In this document: positions 1 through 11,177 of the stretch, piece by piece | Position numbering within the stretch: position 1 is the first letter of the stretch | How the letters are laid out: each line of letters opens with the position of its first letter | Program-made: the position numbers and the translations under genes | Origin: Roridomyces roridus | Lineage: Eukaryota; Basidiomycota; Agaricomycetes; Agaricales; Mycenaceae | Assembly: GCA_029378245.1 (NCBI GenBank) | Contig: JARKIF010000032.1 | Span: forward strand, 372,001 to 436,000 | DNA length: 64,000 nt | Direction of reading: 5' to 3' | The notes under the pieces: model-generated | Told to the model about the DNA's origin: nothing | The model's input: only the letters and a program-made list of their open reading frames with translations | Database searches by the model: none

Positions 1-854
1 CCGGCCGCGACCCACCCTGCCTACATCTCCTGGAAACGTCGACAAAAGCAAGACGTTACGAATTTCTTGAATCGGCTGTTCGACACTGCACCCATCGTAC
101 CGCGCGCTCTGTTTCTTAGCAGCGTGTTCCCGAGCGAACCTGACCAGGCCGAGGTCATTCTGGCGGAATTCGAGATTACGCACGTTTTGTCTGTGTCGCC
201 TGCCGAGGCTCCGACCCTACCGCCATATGTACGGCATCTGCACCTTGACGTGTGCCATGGCGAGGCCGATCCGGTATTGCTTGCGCTACCAGAGGCGTGT
301 GCGTTTTTACGCGACGCGTTCGCGAGTGGTGGGCGAATACTCGTACATTCGTTGTTAGAGTCAAGGGCTTGCACCGTTGTGGGCGCTTACCGTACGTCTC
401 TTCTCTAAGGTCTTTTCCCTCAAGTTCTAACGCGATTGTGCAGTCATGTCGACTCGCAAAATTTGTCCTACGGAAGCAACGGAGGTGATTCGTTCTGGTA
501 AAGTCGTGGCTTCCCAGATTCAAATGCGTGCTGACTGCGAACCAAGCGCTACCCCTCTTCGACCCAACTCCAAACTGCAACTTTACGCGCCATCTCAAGT
601 CGTTCCAGGCATGCAAGTACGACCCCAAGCATCCTTCAAACTCCACTTCTTCTTCAGGTCATGCACGCGCGCAACCACCACTGGCAGCGCCACCAGACCT
701 GCTGAGCATGACGCGCACTGCAGCATCGGTGATGAGCGACACGGGGCTTGATGTCGGAGCGTTTGGGGCAGCGTTGGCGGCTATTCACCAGAAGGCCGCC
801 CAGGGGTTGGTACCACCACGAGCACCCCCGACTGCTGCAGCGATCTCAGCATAG
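1..854 (+). CDS. Dual-specificity-phosphatase-like protein, C-terminal part (5' partial)
   Basis: The frame is open from base 1, so the gene starts upstream. Proposed exons are 1-391, 444-497 and 547-854; both introns (52 and 49 bp) have GT/AG ends and keep the frame, and the total is 251 codons. The segment reads like the last DSP fold of a fungal dual-specificity phosphatase: a strand with THVLSVSPAE, then HLDVCHGEAD, then the P-loop strand RILVH, and after the first intron LMSTRKICPTEATEVI and ALPLFDPTPN. The P-loop is degenerate: the expected nucleophilic Cys is Ser (codon 349-351) and the loop to Arg is one residue short (SLLESR instead of CX5R), so this domain should be catalytically dead. 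The C-terminal tail is Ser/Pro/Ala-rich. Family assignment is from pattern recognition; a first, possibly active, domain could lie outside the window. Confidence 0.7.
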
Positions 855-1175
855 GTTTCTACGTATCATTCCTGTACCACGCATACCACTATTACCCATA
901 TCCATGCATGCATATCTAATAGACATATTACTTTCCCCCTCGATGGCATATAAATCCACTACTTGCATAACTTTGGGCGGGATGCCATCTACGGAACGCC
1001 GCCTCATAAGTAATCAGGAGGCGCATCACCCTGAGGCTGTCGATCCTCCCGCTTGGCGGTTTTCGTTTGTAATCCGGCCACTGAGAGCCGGTGCAACGCT
1101 CGGATGAAAATCATTTTCATGTGCGGCGGACCTCGCACAAAAGCGCTACCTTCTCTCCTCGACCACTCGTAGAGA
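855..1175. other. Intergenic, no gene seen
   Basis: About 320 bp between the phosphatase-like stop and the thioesterase start, AT-richer than the flanks in its first half. No protein-like frame or RNA gene is visible. It should hold the terminator of the former and the promoter of the latter. Confidence 0.5.
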
Positions 1176-2160
1176 ATGGCCCCGCTAAATCAAGCAATAC
1201 GCGTTGAGCGGCGGGTGGATTCCGATTGTGTGTATACAGGGACGGTGGACGAAGAGTGGAGCGTCGGGGTGTGAGTCTCTTTCCTTTCCTTTGCGTACAC
1301 ACCCAATTCATAATGCATTTACGGCCAGTGTCCCAAACGGCGGCTACATCCTCGCCCTCATAATCCAAGCCTGCATCACCCACCAAAGCACGACCACGCT
1401 CCCTTCCCCTCTCCACGTCTCCGCACACTACCTCCAGCCTACCCAACCCGCGCCGTTCGAAGTGCACATACGAATCATCAAACCTGGGCGCAATTTCATC
1501 AATATCCACGCCGAGTTGATGCAAGCCGGGCGTACCTGCGTTTTGACGCATCTCATCTTTGGGAACGTTCCCCCGCGTGTCGGGTTAGGTCCTTTGGTCC
1601 CCGTCAACTCTGGCTTTGCGCGCCCCTACCCGCTAAGCGCCTTCCACCCTTCAAGCGTAAACCTCCCAGGTGGCCTCACCGCCCTTCCACCGGGTTATCA
1701 ATTCGAAGATCAGATGCATTGGGCTGAAGACCCTGCCATCCGAGTCTTGAACCACACTCCGCACGCCAACGGCGGTTTCGCGCGCTGGGGAGCGTGGATT
1801 GAGCTTACCGACAAGGATACGGTGATCACGACCGCTTCACTGGCGCTCATCGCTGACACGACGTTGAGTATGGGGTTCTTGTACCCCACGCATGTGACTG
1901 GCGCGGTGGAGGGTGATACGTGGTTGCCGACGTTGACGCTGAGCATCGAGTACAAGGCACCGATCCCTGCGTCGGGGAGGTACTCGAAGAGGACTGTAGG
2001 GGTGTATGTTAGGAGTGGGTATCTGAGCGAGCCGCAGGGGAGGCATAATACGATTGTGGAGATTTGGACTGCGCCAGCGGATATTGGGGATGGTGGAGAG
2101 GTGAGAAAGGGCTGGGCAGACGAGCAGGTGTGTCTGGCCGTTGCGACGCAGATGGGCTGA
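1176..2160 (+). CDS. Hotdog-fold acyl-CoA thioesterase-like protein
   Basis: Two exons, 1176-1270 and 1329-2160, joined by a 58-bp GT/AG intron that restores the frame at WSVGV-VPNGGYILALI. The VPNGGY signature near residue 35 is the conserved start of the first central helix in TesB-like/4HBT_3 thioesterases, and the order continues as in that family: a strand around HVSAHYLQPTQPAPFEVHI, then GRNFINIHAEL, a linker rich in Pro, and a second hotdog half starting near NGGFARWGAWIEL with the strand TLSIEYKAPIP near the end. About 308 residues, a normal length for a double-hotdog enzyme. Such proteins hydrolyse acyl-CoA esters; substrate and location cannot be told, and no signal peptide or clear PTS1 is seen (ends QMG). 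It is convergent with the next gene, 129 bp between stops. Confidence 0.75.
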
Positions 2161-2289
2161 TGGTGAGGGGGTCGGTGAATTTGAGGAATTCAAAGCTTTA
2201 GAATTGTATTTTCCCGAGCAGTGTCGTCAGGTCAAAGCAAGAGATACGATTCCAGGTAAGAAAGAAGTACAAGAGAAGAAAGATAGATC

Positions 2290-3008
2290 TCAGACGAGGC
2301 TACCACGGTACCCGTCTCCACGCCTCGCAGCGGAGATACCCCGAACAAGGACGACGACGAGGGCAAAAGTGACGAGTATCCACTCGAGCCACGCGAACGC
2401 CTCGAGAGCGTTCAGTTGACTGCAGTACACGAAGAGGTCCTGATGTTTGCAGTTCAGGCCCCCTCCTAACATTTCTGTCACTGCGGCAGCCGACGCCGTC
2501 CAAATGAGCCAAGTAAGCGCCAAACTGAAGTTACATGAGAAAGAGAACATTGAGACAGAAGCCAGGGTATGGGGACGCACAAGATGATGTGGGCAAGAAC
2601 GCTAGTGAGTGCCGAGCCGTCCGACGAGTGGAAAAAGAGGATGGACATGAGAATGGAGAAGACGACCGTCCATGTCGAGGCGAAGAGCGTGAAGCGGACA
2701 CGGTCGCGTTCAGTCATGCTCCGTTCATTGTGGAGTTGGTTGAATTTGGAGGTGAGCCATGCGGAGAGGGCGAGCTGTTTCACGGATGAGAATGAGAACA
2801 AGAAAAGGCTTAGCTCCCGCGCAGGGTACGGCCAGTGAGAGGAATAGGCCGCGCGGTGTAAGGCCACTGAGGAGGGGGGAACGCACCTCGATTATTCCAA
2901 AGAGGATTATGAGGCCAAAAGTGACTGCATGGATTTAGAAACACAGATATCCAGCAAGGGTGGGCACGCACTGGGATGGCCGCGTCGTACATGGGTGTGC
3001 CAAGCCAT
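2290..3008 (-). CDS. MARVEL-like four-helix membrane protein
   Basis: Four exons on the minus strand: 3008-2972, 2924-2830, 2774-2581 and 2524-2290. All introns are 47-56 bp with GT/AG ends, and the spliced length is exactly 187 codons including stop. The start MAWHTHVRRGHP leads straight into the first membrane helix (TFGLIILFGIIE), followed by a short loop, a second hydrophobic stretch (FLSLALALSAWL), a polar loop HNERSMTERDRVRF, a third helix (WTVVFSILMSILFF), a fourth around LALTWLIWTASAAAVTEML, and a last long helix ending in a short basic tail. A CxxxDLFVYCSQLNALEAFAW loop precedes the last helix. This order is that of small fungal MARVEL proteins, thought to act in membrane apposition or eisosome-like domains. 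Function is inferred from topology only. Confidence 0.7.
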
Positions 3009-3369
3009 TTGGTTTTTAGGATGAGGAGGGCGTTAGAGGCGTAAAGAGGCGTTGGACTGGGAGCGTTAAAAGCAACAAGTGGTCAGATCTTGCGGTTACG
3101 TCATTTGCCCGAAGCCGCCGATGACAGCCGATGACATAATCGGTCTCTAAAAATTTGGCACTCCGGTCCCGTTCCGACGACAAGGTCTCCTCGACAGTGC
3201 AATTCAGAGGCTTGCAGGCCCTTTTGACCACACCCGACCCTCTCTCTCTTGCTCTCAAAACCCAAGAATGCCTCGAAAAAAACTCCACGGGCCCCTAGAG
3301 ATATTTCGATCCCGATTGCCGACGTCATCCATGAACAAGATATGAAATTTTGTTTCCACGACGATCGTC
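3009..3369. other. Intergenic, no gene seen
   Basis: About 360 bp between the stop of the FNT transporter and the start of the MARVEL-like gene, both on the minus strand. It should carry the promoter of the latter. Only short frames without protein-like composition are present. Confidence 0.5.
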
Positions 3370-4885
3370 TTACACTGCAGCAGCCGTAGTCATCGTCCCA
3401 CTGCTCCTCCTCTTCGTATCCCGAATCATCTGGTGCATCTCCCCTTCCTCGTCCGAAGGAGCGACATACGTGTAGTCCTCGAGGTAAAAGTACACCGCGG
3501 GGGCCCAGACGATCGCCGCTCCGACTATGTTGCCAATGTATGTTGCGATGAGGGATCTAAGACACCGGATCAGTATTGGGAATGCAGTATGAGACGGTCC
3601 GCACGTACTTTCGGATGTAACCCGCGACGGATAGCTGCAATGCACGCTTGTTAGACTATATGAAGAGGTTTCGGAGGATACTCACATCAGCTCCGAACAT
3701 GATCCCGAGCGGGATGTAGAACATATTAGCTATGACTGGAAGGAAGATGAGCACATGTGCTGGAGTGCGAGCAGTTCCTCACCATGGTCGAAAGAAACCG
3801 CGACGAAGATCTATGGACGTTGAGCTTATGCTGTCGGATGATCGAGTGAGCCCTACCCAGATTGGAATCCAAATAGCGATGAGCTGTAGAGATGAATAAG
3901 CTGACAGGCCGAGCATGCATTCAGCCAACTCACCTTGGATGTAGTCTCCTTCGCACCGGCCGCAAGCTGCACCAGTATGAGCACATAGGACGCACGAAAA
4001 CCTGAGGAGACAGACCCAAATAGCAAGGCAGACCAAAATATTGCATCCAATACCGCGCAAGAACTATTAAGGTGTCAGTGTCATGCCATCTTTATCAACA
4101 GCTGGACGTACAATTTGATGCCACTCTGGTACAACAGCTTTCTTCCTGTGGCACCAACGCATGAGCTAAACAATCCCCAGAAGAAGAGGGCACGGACTCT
4201 GCGAACGCAGCCACTCCGGTTAGATAAGGTTCCGTCGAGACGATCCCGCTATCTGAAAGGGAGGACGTTTTTCAATTCCGAGTAGTAACAAGACGGAAGG
4301 GCCGTACAGTGGACGAGAATAGCAGCGGAGAATAGACTGCCTGCGAGGTTGCCAAAGGTAACTAGAACGAGGTCAGTCCAAGTAATAGTGAATGGAGAGC
4401 GACTAACCGATGATCCAGTTAACAGGCAGACCCCACCAAGGAATCGCCCGCTTCCAGACCGCCATTGGGAAGACCATCATATTACTCGTCAACAGCTCAA
4501 GGCCCAGCATCACGATTCTGCGTAGTTCGTCATGGTTCAGCCGCGCCGGGATGGAAGGAATAAACATACAAAACAAATCCAGTAGGAAACACAAACCCCC
4601 CAAGCATTTTGACCAGCGCAGGATTGTTGGCATTCAAGCTCGTCGATCCGGCATTGACGATATCGTTCATGAGCGCGCCAAAGGAAAGCATCAGGCCTGC
4701 GAGGAACTGCGGGTAGTTCGTGCATCAGAGCATCTTCAAAAAAGAGAGGAAAAGATAAAAAGACGCACCGCTTTGAAAAACGTCTTGTCGTACCGCGTGT
4801 GGTGCTTCATAACGGCTTGCTCTATCATTAGAACCGCGACCTGGCCAGGTTTGAGGGTGCTCTGGACATTGAGTGCAGTTTCCAT
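3370..4885 (-). CDS. Formate/nitrite transporter (FNT family)
   Basis: A multi-exon gene that can be followed through about nine short GT/AG introns without a break. In order it reads KHHTRYDKTFFKAFLAGLML, a first loop with NAGSTSLNANNPAL, GGFVFPTGFVLIV, the re-entrant segment ELLTSNMMVFPMAVW, NWIIVTFGNLAGSLF, ILVHYSGIVSTEPY, RGIGCNILVCLAIW, AGAKETTSK, IWIPIWIFVAVSFDHANMFY, PLGIMFGAD and IATYIGNIVGAAIV before a hydrophilic tail. These match the six helices of fungal FNT channels, including the second half-site around RGIGCN and the SFDHANMF re-entrant loop. The protein is expected in the plasma membrane, moving nitrite or formate with protons. Start METALN at 4885 was chosen because a TATA-like box at 4976-4983 lies too close to an upstream in-frame ATG. 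No nitrate-assimilation genes are adjacent. Confidence 0.85.
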
Positions 4886-5751
4886 TGTCGTTATTGGAGC
4901 AACTTTTTGTGGGCTTGTTTTTGCGGGGGAAAGAATTCCACTAAGGAATGCTTGAGTTGAGTGCATGGGTCGATTCTTATATGGTCTAGCACTCACCTTC
5001 GCGGACCCCATTAGCAAGCGCGTGTTAGCATCCGCCCCGCCCCGATTCAGTCCAATGGCAGCGCCCAAGTTGCAGGGTTGCCATGAGAGAGCGCTTCCCA
5101 AAGGCCATTCACACTGGAACCCGGCTCCCACCACGAATGCAGAATCCACTTATAGCTTAAGTGGCCAGGGTTACGTCGTAACAAAATTGTAACGAAGGTG
5201 GAAAAGGTAACTCACGAAGCTTAAGAAGCTTCTCTTGTTCCGAGTTGTCCAGCTGAATGTGTCCTTTTGGAGAGGATCAGAAAGCTGTAGCAAGCCTCGG
5301 CACCCACCCACCTGTCGCAATATCCTTCTCCCTTCCATGCAAAGCGGGTGCACAAAGGGTCCTTATGTGCTATGTATATTAAAAGATAAATGCATAACCA
5401 CTCAGTTGCCTGGGAAAACTTCAAGTCAGTACTACTACACGGATTGCGAGTGGATGTTCCTGCCTACTTTGGAGAAACGCCCCCACCACGCTTTCGCACA
5501 CTTGAATTGTAATGTCATTGTAACCTGGGGAAGGCCCGGAGAGCTTGGAACCCTTGATAAATTTGCTTAATTTGGACTGGATTAGGAAACAAGAAACAAG
5601 TCGTTGAGCCAGATGGCATGGGCGCACGTAGCGACCTTATCGTCCTGAGGACGCAAGACCATTGGCCGCCAAAATGCAGGTCAATCGAAGGAGTCTTGTA
5701 AGTATTGTTTTGATATTGAAAATTATACCACATTGAGACGCCGAGTCTAGT
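4886..5751. other. Intergenic region upstream of the FNT gene
   Basis: About 870 bp without a convincing gene. It should hold the FNT promoter (right of 4886) and the terminator of the thiamine gene ending at 5752. It contains a short perfect inverted repeat at 5216-5232 (GAAGCTT-AAG-AAGCTTC). Short frames on both strands have no protein-like features. Confidence 0.5.
4976..4983 (-). promoter_or_regulatory. TATA-like box of the FNT gene
   Basis: The minus strand reads CATATAAG about 90 bp upstream of the METALN start codon. An alternative ATG lies only about 10 bp downstream of the box, which is too close to be the start of a transcript driven from it, so the box favours the downstream start. 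Confidence 0.4.
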
Positions 5752-7782
5752 CTAGTTCTTCAGATGTAGGGCGGAGTCCCAGAAAGCTGTCTCCAGCTTG
5801 GTACACCGATCCCACACGGCGCGCCACTCAGCCAAGAGCCCAGGCGAGGGCGGGTTTGAAGCAGCCGCCTCCTCGATGGTTTCTATCGGCACCGTCGTCA
5901 ATCACAAGAAGCTTCGGGCGAAGACATGACGTACCGAGCCCCGCGCGGACAGCAGCCTGGTGTTCCGCACCAGAGTAATCTTCAATCCAGCGACGGTATG
6001 GGTTTCCCTCGAGTATGACCCAGCTTGCCGAAGCCTTTAGCCAGAGACCTACCTCCCCGTACCCCAACAGGCAAGCGAGGAGCGCCATGAGAAGCTTCGT
6101 GGCATCACCTGGGTCCGCAAGTCAGCTGCAATGATTCGAGAATGTAACGAGTCGCTTACCCTGTATACCAATGTCCATAAGATAGCATCCATACGCTGTA
6201 GTCGCGGCCGACTCTGGCGTCGACTCGAGCTCGTCTGTGGACACGCCAAATTCACCGCAGAATGCACGGTGCGTCTCAATCTCGCGGAGGATGTGTCCGA
6301 TGGTTTGGGTGGCAGACCCGATTCGGGAAAAGGATGGAGACTTGGCTGCCAGAAGACTGAAGGGATGTTAGAGTTCGTCGCAGTCAAAAAGGGTGCGGTA
6401 TCACCTGTAAGCGCGTGCGTAGTATTTGAGATAGTGGTAGTCTTGTCTGAAGACCGTCATCTTCTGTTACTGAGAAACGAAGATGACCACCTACACAATG
6501 AACTGGACGAAAGAGGCCCGCGGGAGGGTGCCCTTCCCGAGGAGCTGCACAAACTCGTGCTCAACGTATTCTTTCCAGATAGCCGCACTTCCGGTTATGA
6601 GCAGTTTTGTGAATGGGTATGGATTGCCTGGCGTGCGTCTAGGTCACCATAGTTAGAGGCTGGAAACCCGTCAAGCAGGACCATACGCACGGGGGAACAC
6701 TCAGTTGAGCCACAGAGTGGAGGTGGTTGAGGGGCCCTTGACCGGAGCCAAGGTTAGTGTAGGCAGTCGCAATGCCGAGGTGCGTAAAGGCGGTAGCCTT
6801 CATCACCGCTTCAGAGACTGTAGAAGCTTTTAAAATGAGAAACCGGACAGCAAGGGAATACTGACGCGTGTTTCCATCGGCAAGAGCACTTGCGAGAGCA
6901 GCACTGAGTGTGCATCCCGTGCCATGTGTGGAAGAGGAGTCGATCCGAGGCCGCGCCAAGACGGTGACGGAATCGTCAGCCTCACGAAGCACATCCACGA
7001 CGAGGTACTCAAACTGCGGACCGTTCACCGCGAGAATCTCCATCTTGTCGCCATACATCCCATCTCGCACCACACGCGCTTCGGGGTGGGCGGATAAGAG
7101 ACGGCCTAGATCCGAGAGCTTCGCTGTGATATGGCCGCCCTTGAGAAGGACCGCTTTGGGTCCGAGGCGAATTAAATCCTTGGTCGCCTCAAGCATGTCC
7201 TCGAGCGAGGTAATGCTACGCGACAGGAGTAGCTCCGCCTCTGATTTATTTGGTGTGATCAAGGTCGTAAGAGGGAGCAGCTCGTGTATGAGAACTTGGA
7301 TAGCTTCGGGAGCGAGCAAACTGTGGCCAGACGTGGATACGCAAACGGGATCGCAGACGAGCGGTGGCATGGTCCGTCCTGAGAAGTGTGTTTTGAGTGC
7401 TTCAACGGTGGCTCTCGTATTGTCCGCATTGAAGAGCATGCCTGTTTTGATTGCATGGACATCGAAGTCGTCCAAGACCGATTGAATCTGCGGCCGTGTT
7501 GCGTTCAGAGGCTCAATGCCGAAAGTTTACCAGCAACTGACTTGCTGCTGGACGAATGCTGGCGGCACGCCGTGAACAGCTTGGACTCCCTGGGTGTTTT
7601 GAGCAGTCAACGCCGTTATAGCGCTGGTCCCGTAGTTTCCGAGGGCTGCAAAAGTGCGTAAATCAGCCTGTGGTAGATATTAGGGTTGGCTGGTATGTAG
7701 AAGAGCAAAATCTGACCTGAATCCCTGCCCCGCCTCCAGAGTCTGAGCCAGCTATTGTGAGGATTGTGTGTTGGGTGTGCAT
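5752..7782 (-). CDS. THI20: Bifunctional HMP/HMP-P kinase with C-terminal TenA domain
   Basis: Fused thiamine-pathway enzyme. The N-terminal half is a ThiD ribokinase-fold kinase that phosphorylates hydroxymethylpyrimidine: [20 protein letters not shown] at the start, [52 protein letters not shown], and the anion-hole/catalytic segment [15 protein letters not shown]. The C-terminal half is a TenA/thiaminase II domain: [41 protein letters not shown], then [10 protein letters not shown] and [12 protein letters not shown] with the conserved Cys and the Y-x-E motif. The first introns are 7668-7716 and about 7493-7538; all exons can be joined in frame to [10 protein letters not shown] and stop. 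Same domain order as yeast THI20/21. TenA salvages HMP from thiamine breakdown products. Transcribed divergently from the F-box gene, 247 bp apart. No THI-box or riboswitch was identified. Confidence 0.9.
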
Positions 7783-8029
7783 TGGGATGATGGGCGGGAG
7801 CAAGGCGCTTGTGGCGTGATCAGCTCAACGCTGTCCTTTTGCCCGGGGTGGTCCAGCAATGGAAGCTCATCGTGGTATGTGGTGTTAGGAGTCAAAGTCG
7901 GGTGCACGGTGTGGTGAACGAGAGGAACGAGACGGCTATCACCTTAGAACTTGCTTTTGACTGCCACCCGTCGACGCGTCAGATTCTTTCTTCCCTGCCC
8001 GAAATCTTTCAACTCACTGGAAAATCAGG

Positions 8030-9550
8030 ATGGCATCTTCACAATGGAATCATCTACTTGATAGCAACGATCCTCCTCTCGACGCAGATATTCCGGTCAT
8101 CCGCCATCTCATATCCGAAAAGCAGACGCGCCTCAACGCATTGAATTCCGAGATTCGGCAACTTCTGTCAGAGCGCAAGAAGATTGCACACTGCATCCAA
8201 CGACACACCGCAATCGTAGCGCCCATTCGCCGGCTGCCTACCGAGCTGCTGTCTGAAATATTTTCCTTCGCGTCCAGGTTGTTCACGCGTAGATCAATCT
8301 TGGTGAATGAAGCGGAGGAAGAGTGTGCGCCTTGGATCCTTGGTCAAGTTTGCAGAGTTTGGAGAGAGTTGGCCCTCCACAGTCCGTTCCTCTGGCGCCG
8401 TATCGCACTTCGAATTCGTCCCGGATACTTGACCGAGAGAGCTCTGTCTATGTTTGAAGCCCAGGTCATTCGATCCGGCACAGCGACCCTCGACATCGAC
8501 CTTCGCTGGCAAGATAATCCTGCCACCGGCATGGCCTTACTGGACCTGCTCATCTCCCATAGTCAGCGTTGGGCTGCTTTCCGCATGAAGATCGAGTCCG
8601 GGGGGGCAGGTATATTGCCCCGGCTTCGATACATACATGGTCGAATCCCACAGCTCAAGAAGTTTGGATTCTCGGATCTAACGAGGAAATACGGTGAGGA
8701 CCAGGAGGAGCACTTTCTCTCGCAAGCTCCGTGCCTGCGTGAAATCACCCTGACACCCCGGAAATTTGTGCCCTCCGAGCCGTCTGGTTCTACGCCTCGT
8801 TTTCACGTTCCTTGGAACCAGATCACTCACTTCTCGGGCACCTTCAGCGCCAAGGTGCATCTCGCCATCCTAGCTGTTGCTCGGAACCTGGTCGACTGTA
8901 ACTTGGTCGTCCGCAACCCTCTTCCTCCTCCTCATAGCACCTTTGTTGTATCGCCTCGCCTTCGTCGTCTCTGTATCAGTGGCGACAGCTGCGTGCTGGA
9001 CCACATAACAGCGCCGTCGCTCGAGGAGCTGACACTGCACGGGGACGACCTCCTCATTCAAGGCTTACCCCCTCTCATCGACCGCTCCTCCTGCCGTTTG
9101 ACCAAGCTGGTCTTTGACGGCTATCCACTCGACCTCTCTACCGACCTCTTTCGCAGTCTCCCATGCCTCAAATATCTCATGTTCATGAGCAGTCAGCTGC
9201 CGGACGGATTCTGGGATGCGATGACGCTTTCAGATGGATTCTGGGATGCGATGACGCTTTCAGATGGATTCTGGGATGCGACGACGTTCGAGGACACTCA
9301 GAGCGACCTCTGTCCAGATCTTGAAGCCATTACATGCCATTGGAGCCGAATTCATGAGGAGCATATCAATCCCCTTCATGCCATGATGCGTTCACGGAAT
9401 CCCTCAAGCGGCCATGGACGTACACTATCCCTCCGTTTCTTTTACGGCTACCACTTTCCCGAAGGGACAGAGATATTGGAGTTTGCAAAGGACAACCCGC
9501 AGTTTGACGTTAGCTTCGTACCCAAGAAAGCAGTGTCCATGATGTATTGA
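8030..9550 (+). CDS. F-box protein (copy 1 of a tandem pair)
   Basis: Single-exon gene of 506 codons. It starts with the leader common in agaricomycete F-box proteins (LLDSNDPPLDADIPVI), a short coiled-coil helix (LISEKQTRLNALNSEIRQLL), then the F-box core API-RRLPTELLSEIFSF, and a WILGQVCRVWRELALHSPFLW stretch completing the three-helix domain by about residue 125. The remainder is a leucine-rich, LRR-like region. F-box proteins recruit substrates to SCF ubiquitin ligases; the target is unknown. Residues about 391-420 are three direct copies of a 10-residue unit (see repeat). The intact paralogous leader confirms that copy 2 at 11178 is broken. Large F-box families in these fungi evolve fast, so no orthologue is proposed. 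Confidence 0.85.
   Translation: MASSQWNHLLDSNDPPLDADIPVIRHLISEKQTRLNALNSEIRQLLSERKKIAHCIQRHTAIVAPIRRLPTELLSEIFSFASRLFTRRSILVNEAEEECAPWILGQVCRVWRELALHSPFLWRRIALRIRPGYLTERALSMFEAQVIRSGTATLDIDLRWQDNPATGMALLDLLISHSQRWAAFRMKIESGGAGILPRLRYIHGRIPQLKKFGFSDLTRKYGEDQEEHFLSQAPCLREITLTPRKFVPSEPSGSTPRFHVPWNQITHFSGTFSAKVHLAILAVARNLVDCNLVVRNPLPPPHSTFVVSPRLRRLCISGDSCVLDHITAPSLEELTLHGDDLLIQGLPPLIDRSSCRLTKLVFDGYPLDLSTDLFRSLPCLKYLMFMSSQLPDGFWDAMTLSDGFWDAMTLSDGFWDATTFEDTQSDLCPDLEAITCHWSRIHEEHINPLHAMMRSRNPSSGHGRTLSLRFFYGYHFPEGTEILEFAKDNPQFDVSFVPKKAVSMMY
9202..9291 (+). repeat. Three direct 30-bp repeats inside the F-box gene
   Basis: Units 9202-9231, 9232-9261 and 9262-9291 encode DGFWDAMTLS-like decapeptides. 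Units 1 and 2 are almost identical and unit 3 differs in a few bases. The paralogue at 11178-12435 has a single unit (HGFWDAMTLS), so the expansion is specific to copy 1. Confidence 0.9.
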
Positions 9551-9799
9551 TTCTTGCAAGTTTTTATTCAAGATTACGTATCTGTAGGCTTCCTGAACAA
9601 TGACATTCTGTCCTCCAAGCTGTTCATTTCAGGGTGTTCGAGGGTCAAACGAAGCCCGGTGCTCGTCTACGGAAAGAGTGGCATACGCCCAATAGCAATG
9701 AAATAGCATTCCGAGAGTTGATGTACAGGATATACATGAATGGTGTGGGGTATGACTGATAGAAATGAAGGAAGAAAGGAAGGAGATGTACACGGCACA

Positions 9800-11001
9800 T
9801 TACGGTTCGGGAGCTCGCTCGGAGAACCTCCATAAGCGATAGTAATCGGGCTTCTCCAAATCGACGCTGGACGCGGCGCGCGACTGCTCTTCATGATAGT
9901 CCTTGACGGCCTCGATGTCCGCGTCGTTCAGCAAGACCCGTTCGTCGTCCACAACGGACGCGTTGTCCGCCCAGTTCTCCACCCCTTTTAGCCACGCCTG
10001 GTCCTCCGAGTAGTCGCCCCGAGCCATGCTCGCTTTCGCATACTCGTCTGGATCCTCGACACCAGTAATATGGCTGTCCCAACTGATAGCGTCATCGTCC
10101 TCCGCAGCTCGCGGCCATACGATAACGGGATCCTGCTGGAGTTCGTCCTCACGAAGACGGCGCTGGGGTTCGTCTGAGAACGTGGGGTCCCATTCCATCG
10201 TGCTGCTTCCAGTCTCCTTGTCGCTGTCGTCCTCGCTATCCAGCATGGGGTGTTCCCATGATCCAATGACTTCCAGTCCGAGAAAGCGAGGGGGAACGCT
10301 GGTCAGTGCCCAGCGTTTGTGCATGAACTGGAGATCGGAGAAGACTCCTGGGTTAAGCTCGAAAATGACCCCAGATTCAGGGGCTCTTTCGAGGGAATCA
10401 ACAAGGGAGCTGTGCCACCGGCCATAGTTCCCCGCCCGTCTCAGGATCTTGTCTGTTGTGTAGGAGAGTATAAGGTGAGGAGGAATAGGGGATATAATCG
10501 TTCGCAGCGCGACACCATTGCAAGGGTCGACAGGGAGAACGAGGTATTCAAAACTCTCTCGGTCGTTATAAACCTGGATACTGTCGGATGGAGAACGCCA
10601 GGGCTGGAAGGCGACGCACTTTTTGTATCATGACGCGCTTCTTTGAGCAGAAAGACCATGGCTGAGTTCCAATGCCGCGGTAGATATCCTTGATGAGGTC
10701 GCGCTCCGCGACAAGAACGAGATTTTCGTCCAGGAAGATATCCAGTAGTTCGGCATCGACTAGGACCAGTCAGTGAGCGGTCGCGTTCAAACGCTTCAGC
10801 TGACCGAAGCTTGAGACGTGGTGGTCGAATGTACCGCGTTCCAGCCCCCAGGCCCACTCGAACTTGTTCCGCTACAGATAATGTGAGGGTGCAAACTAAT
10901 GACACGGAGATTCCACGCACCATTCTATCGTCAGAGACCGGATTTTGGGAGCCCCAGGCTCTCCCGGCGGCTTCGAGAATACACGCTGCAGGAATGGACA
11001 T
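9800..11001 (-). CDS. Uncharacterised protein with acidic C-terminal half (copy 1)
   Basis: Not recognised. Four exons: 11001-10921, 10871-10805, 10759-10620, 10573-9800; introns of 49, 45 and 46 bp all have GT/AG ends, and the spliced length is 354 codons including stop. The N-terminal part is globular: a helix CILEAAGRAW, an FEWAWGLERGTFDHHV segment, VDAELLDIFLDENLVLV, QPWSFCSKKRVMI and IPPHLILSYTTDKILRR. After about residue 215 the protein is hydrophilic and acidic with SEDDSDKETGSS, FSDEPQRRLREDEL and DPDEYAKASMARGDYSEDQA. No membrane segment, signal peptide or known catalytic motif is seen. The block pairs it with an F-box gene in both copies, which hints at co-duplication rather than a functional link. 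It is intact, unlike its neighbour F-box copy 2. Confidence 0.7.
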
Positions 11002-11177
11002 GACGCAAAGTGGGACAGAGATGTGTGGCTCGCGGAGCAGGCATATTGCCAATTTGCAGTGAATCAGTGATGGCAAGAGTGCGGTTCTAACATGCCAAAA
11101 CAATCGTTCGTTTTGAACCCACTACAACGCCGAGTAAGTCTTATTTATCTGCTCTGGAGCTCCACTGACAAATTAGA

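Noticed and set aside
5216..5232. Perfect 7-bp palindrome with 3-bp loop as a regulatory operator
   Set aside because: It lies about 330 bp upstream of the FNT start, occurs once, and such short palindromes are expected by chance.
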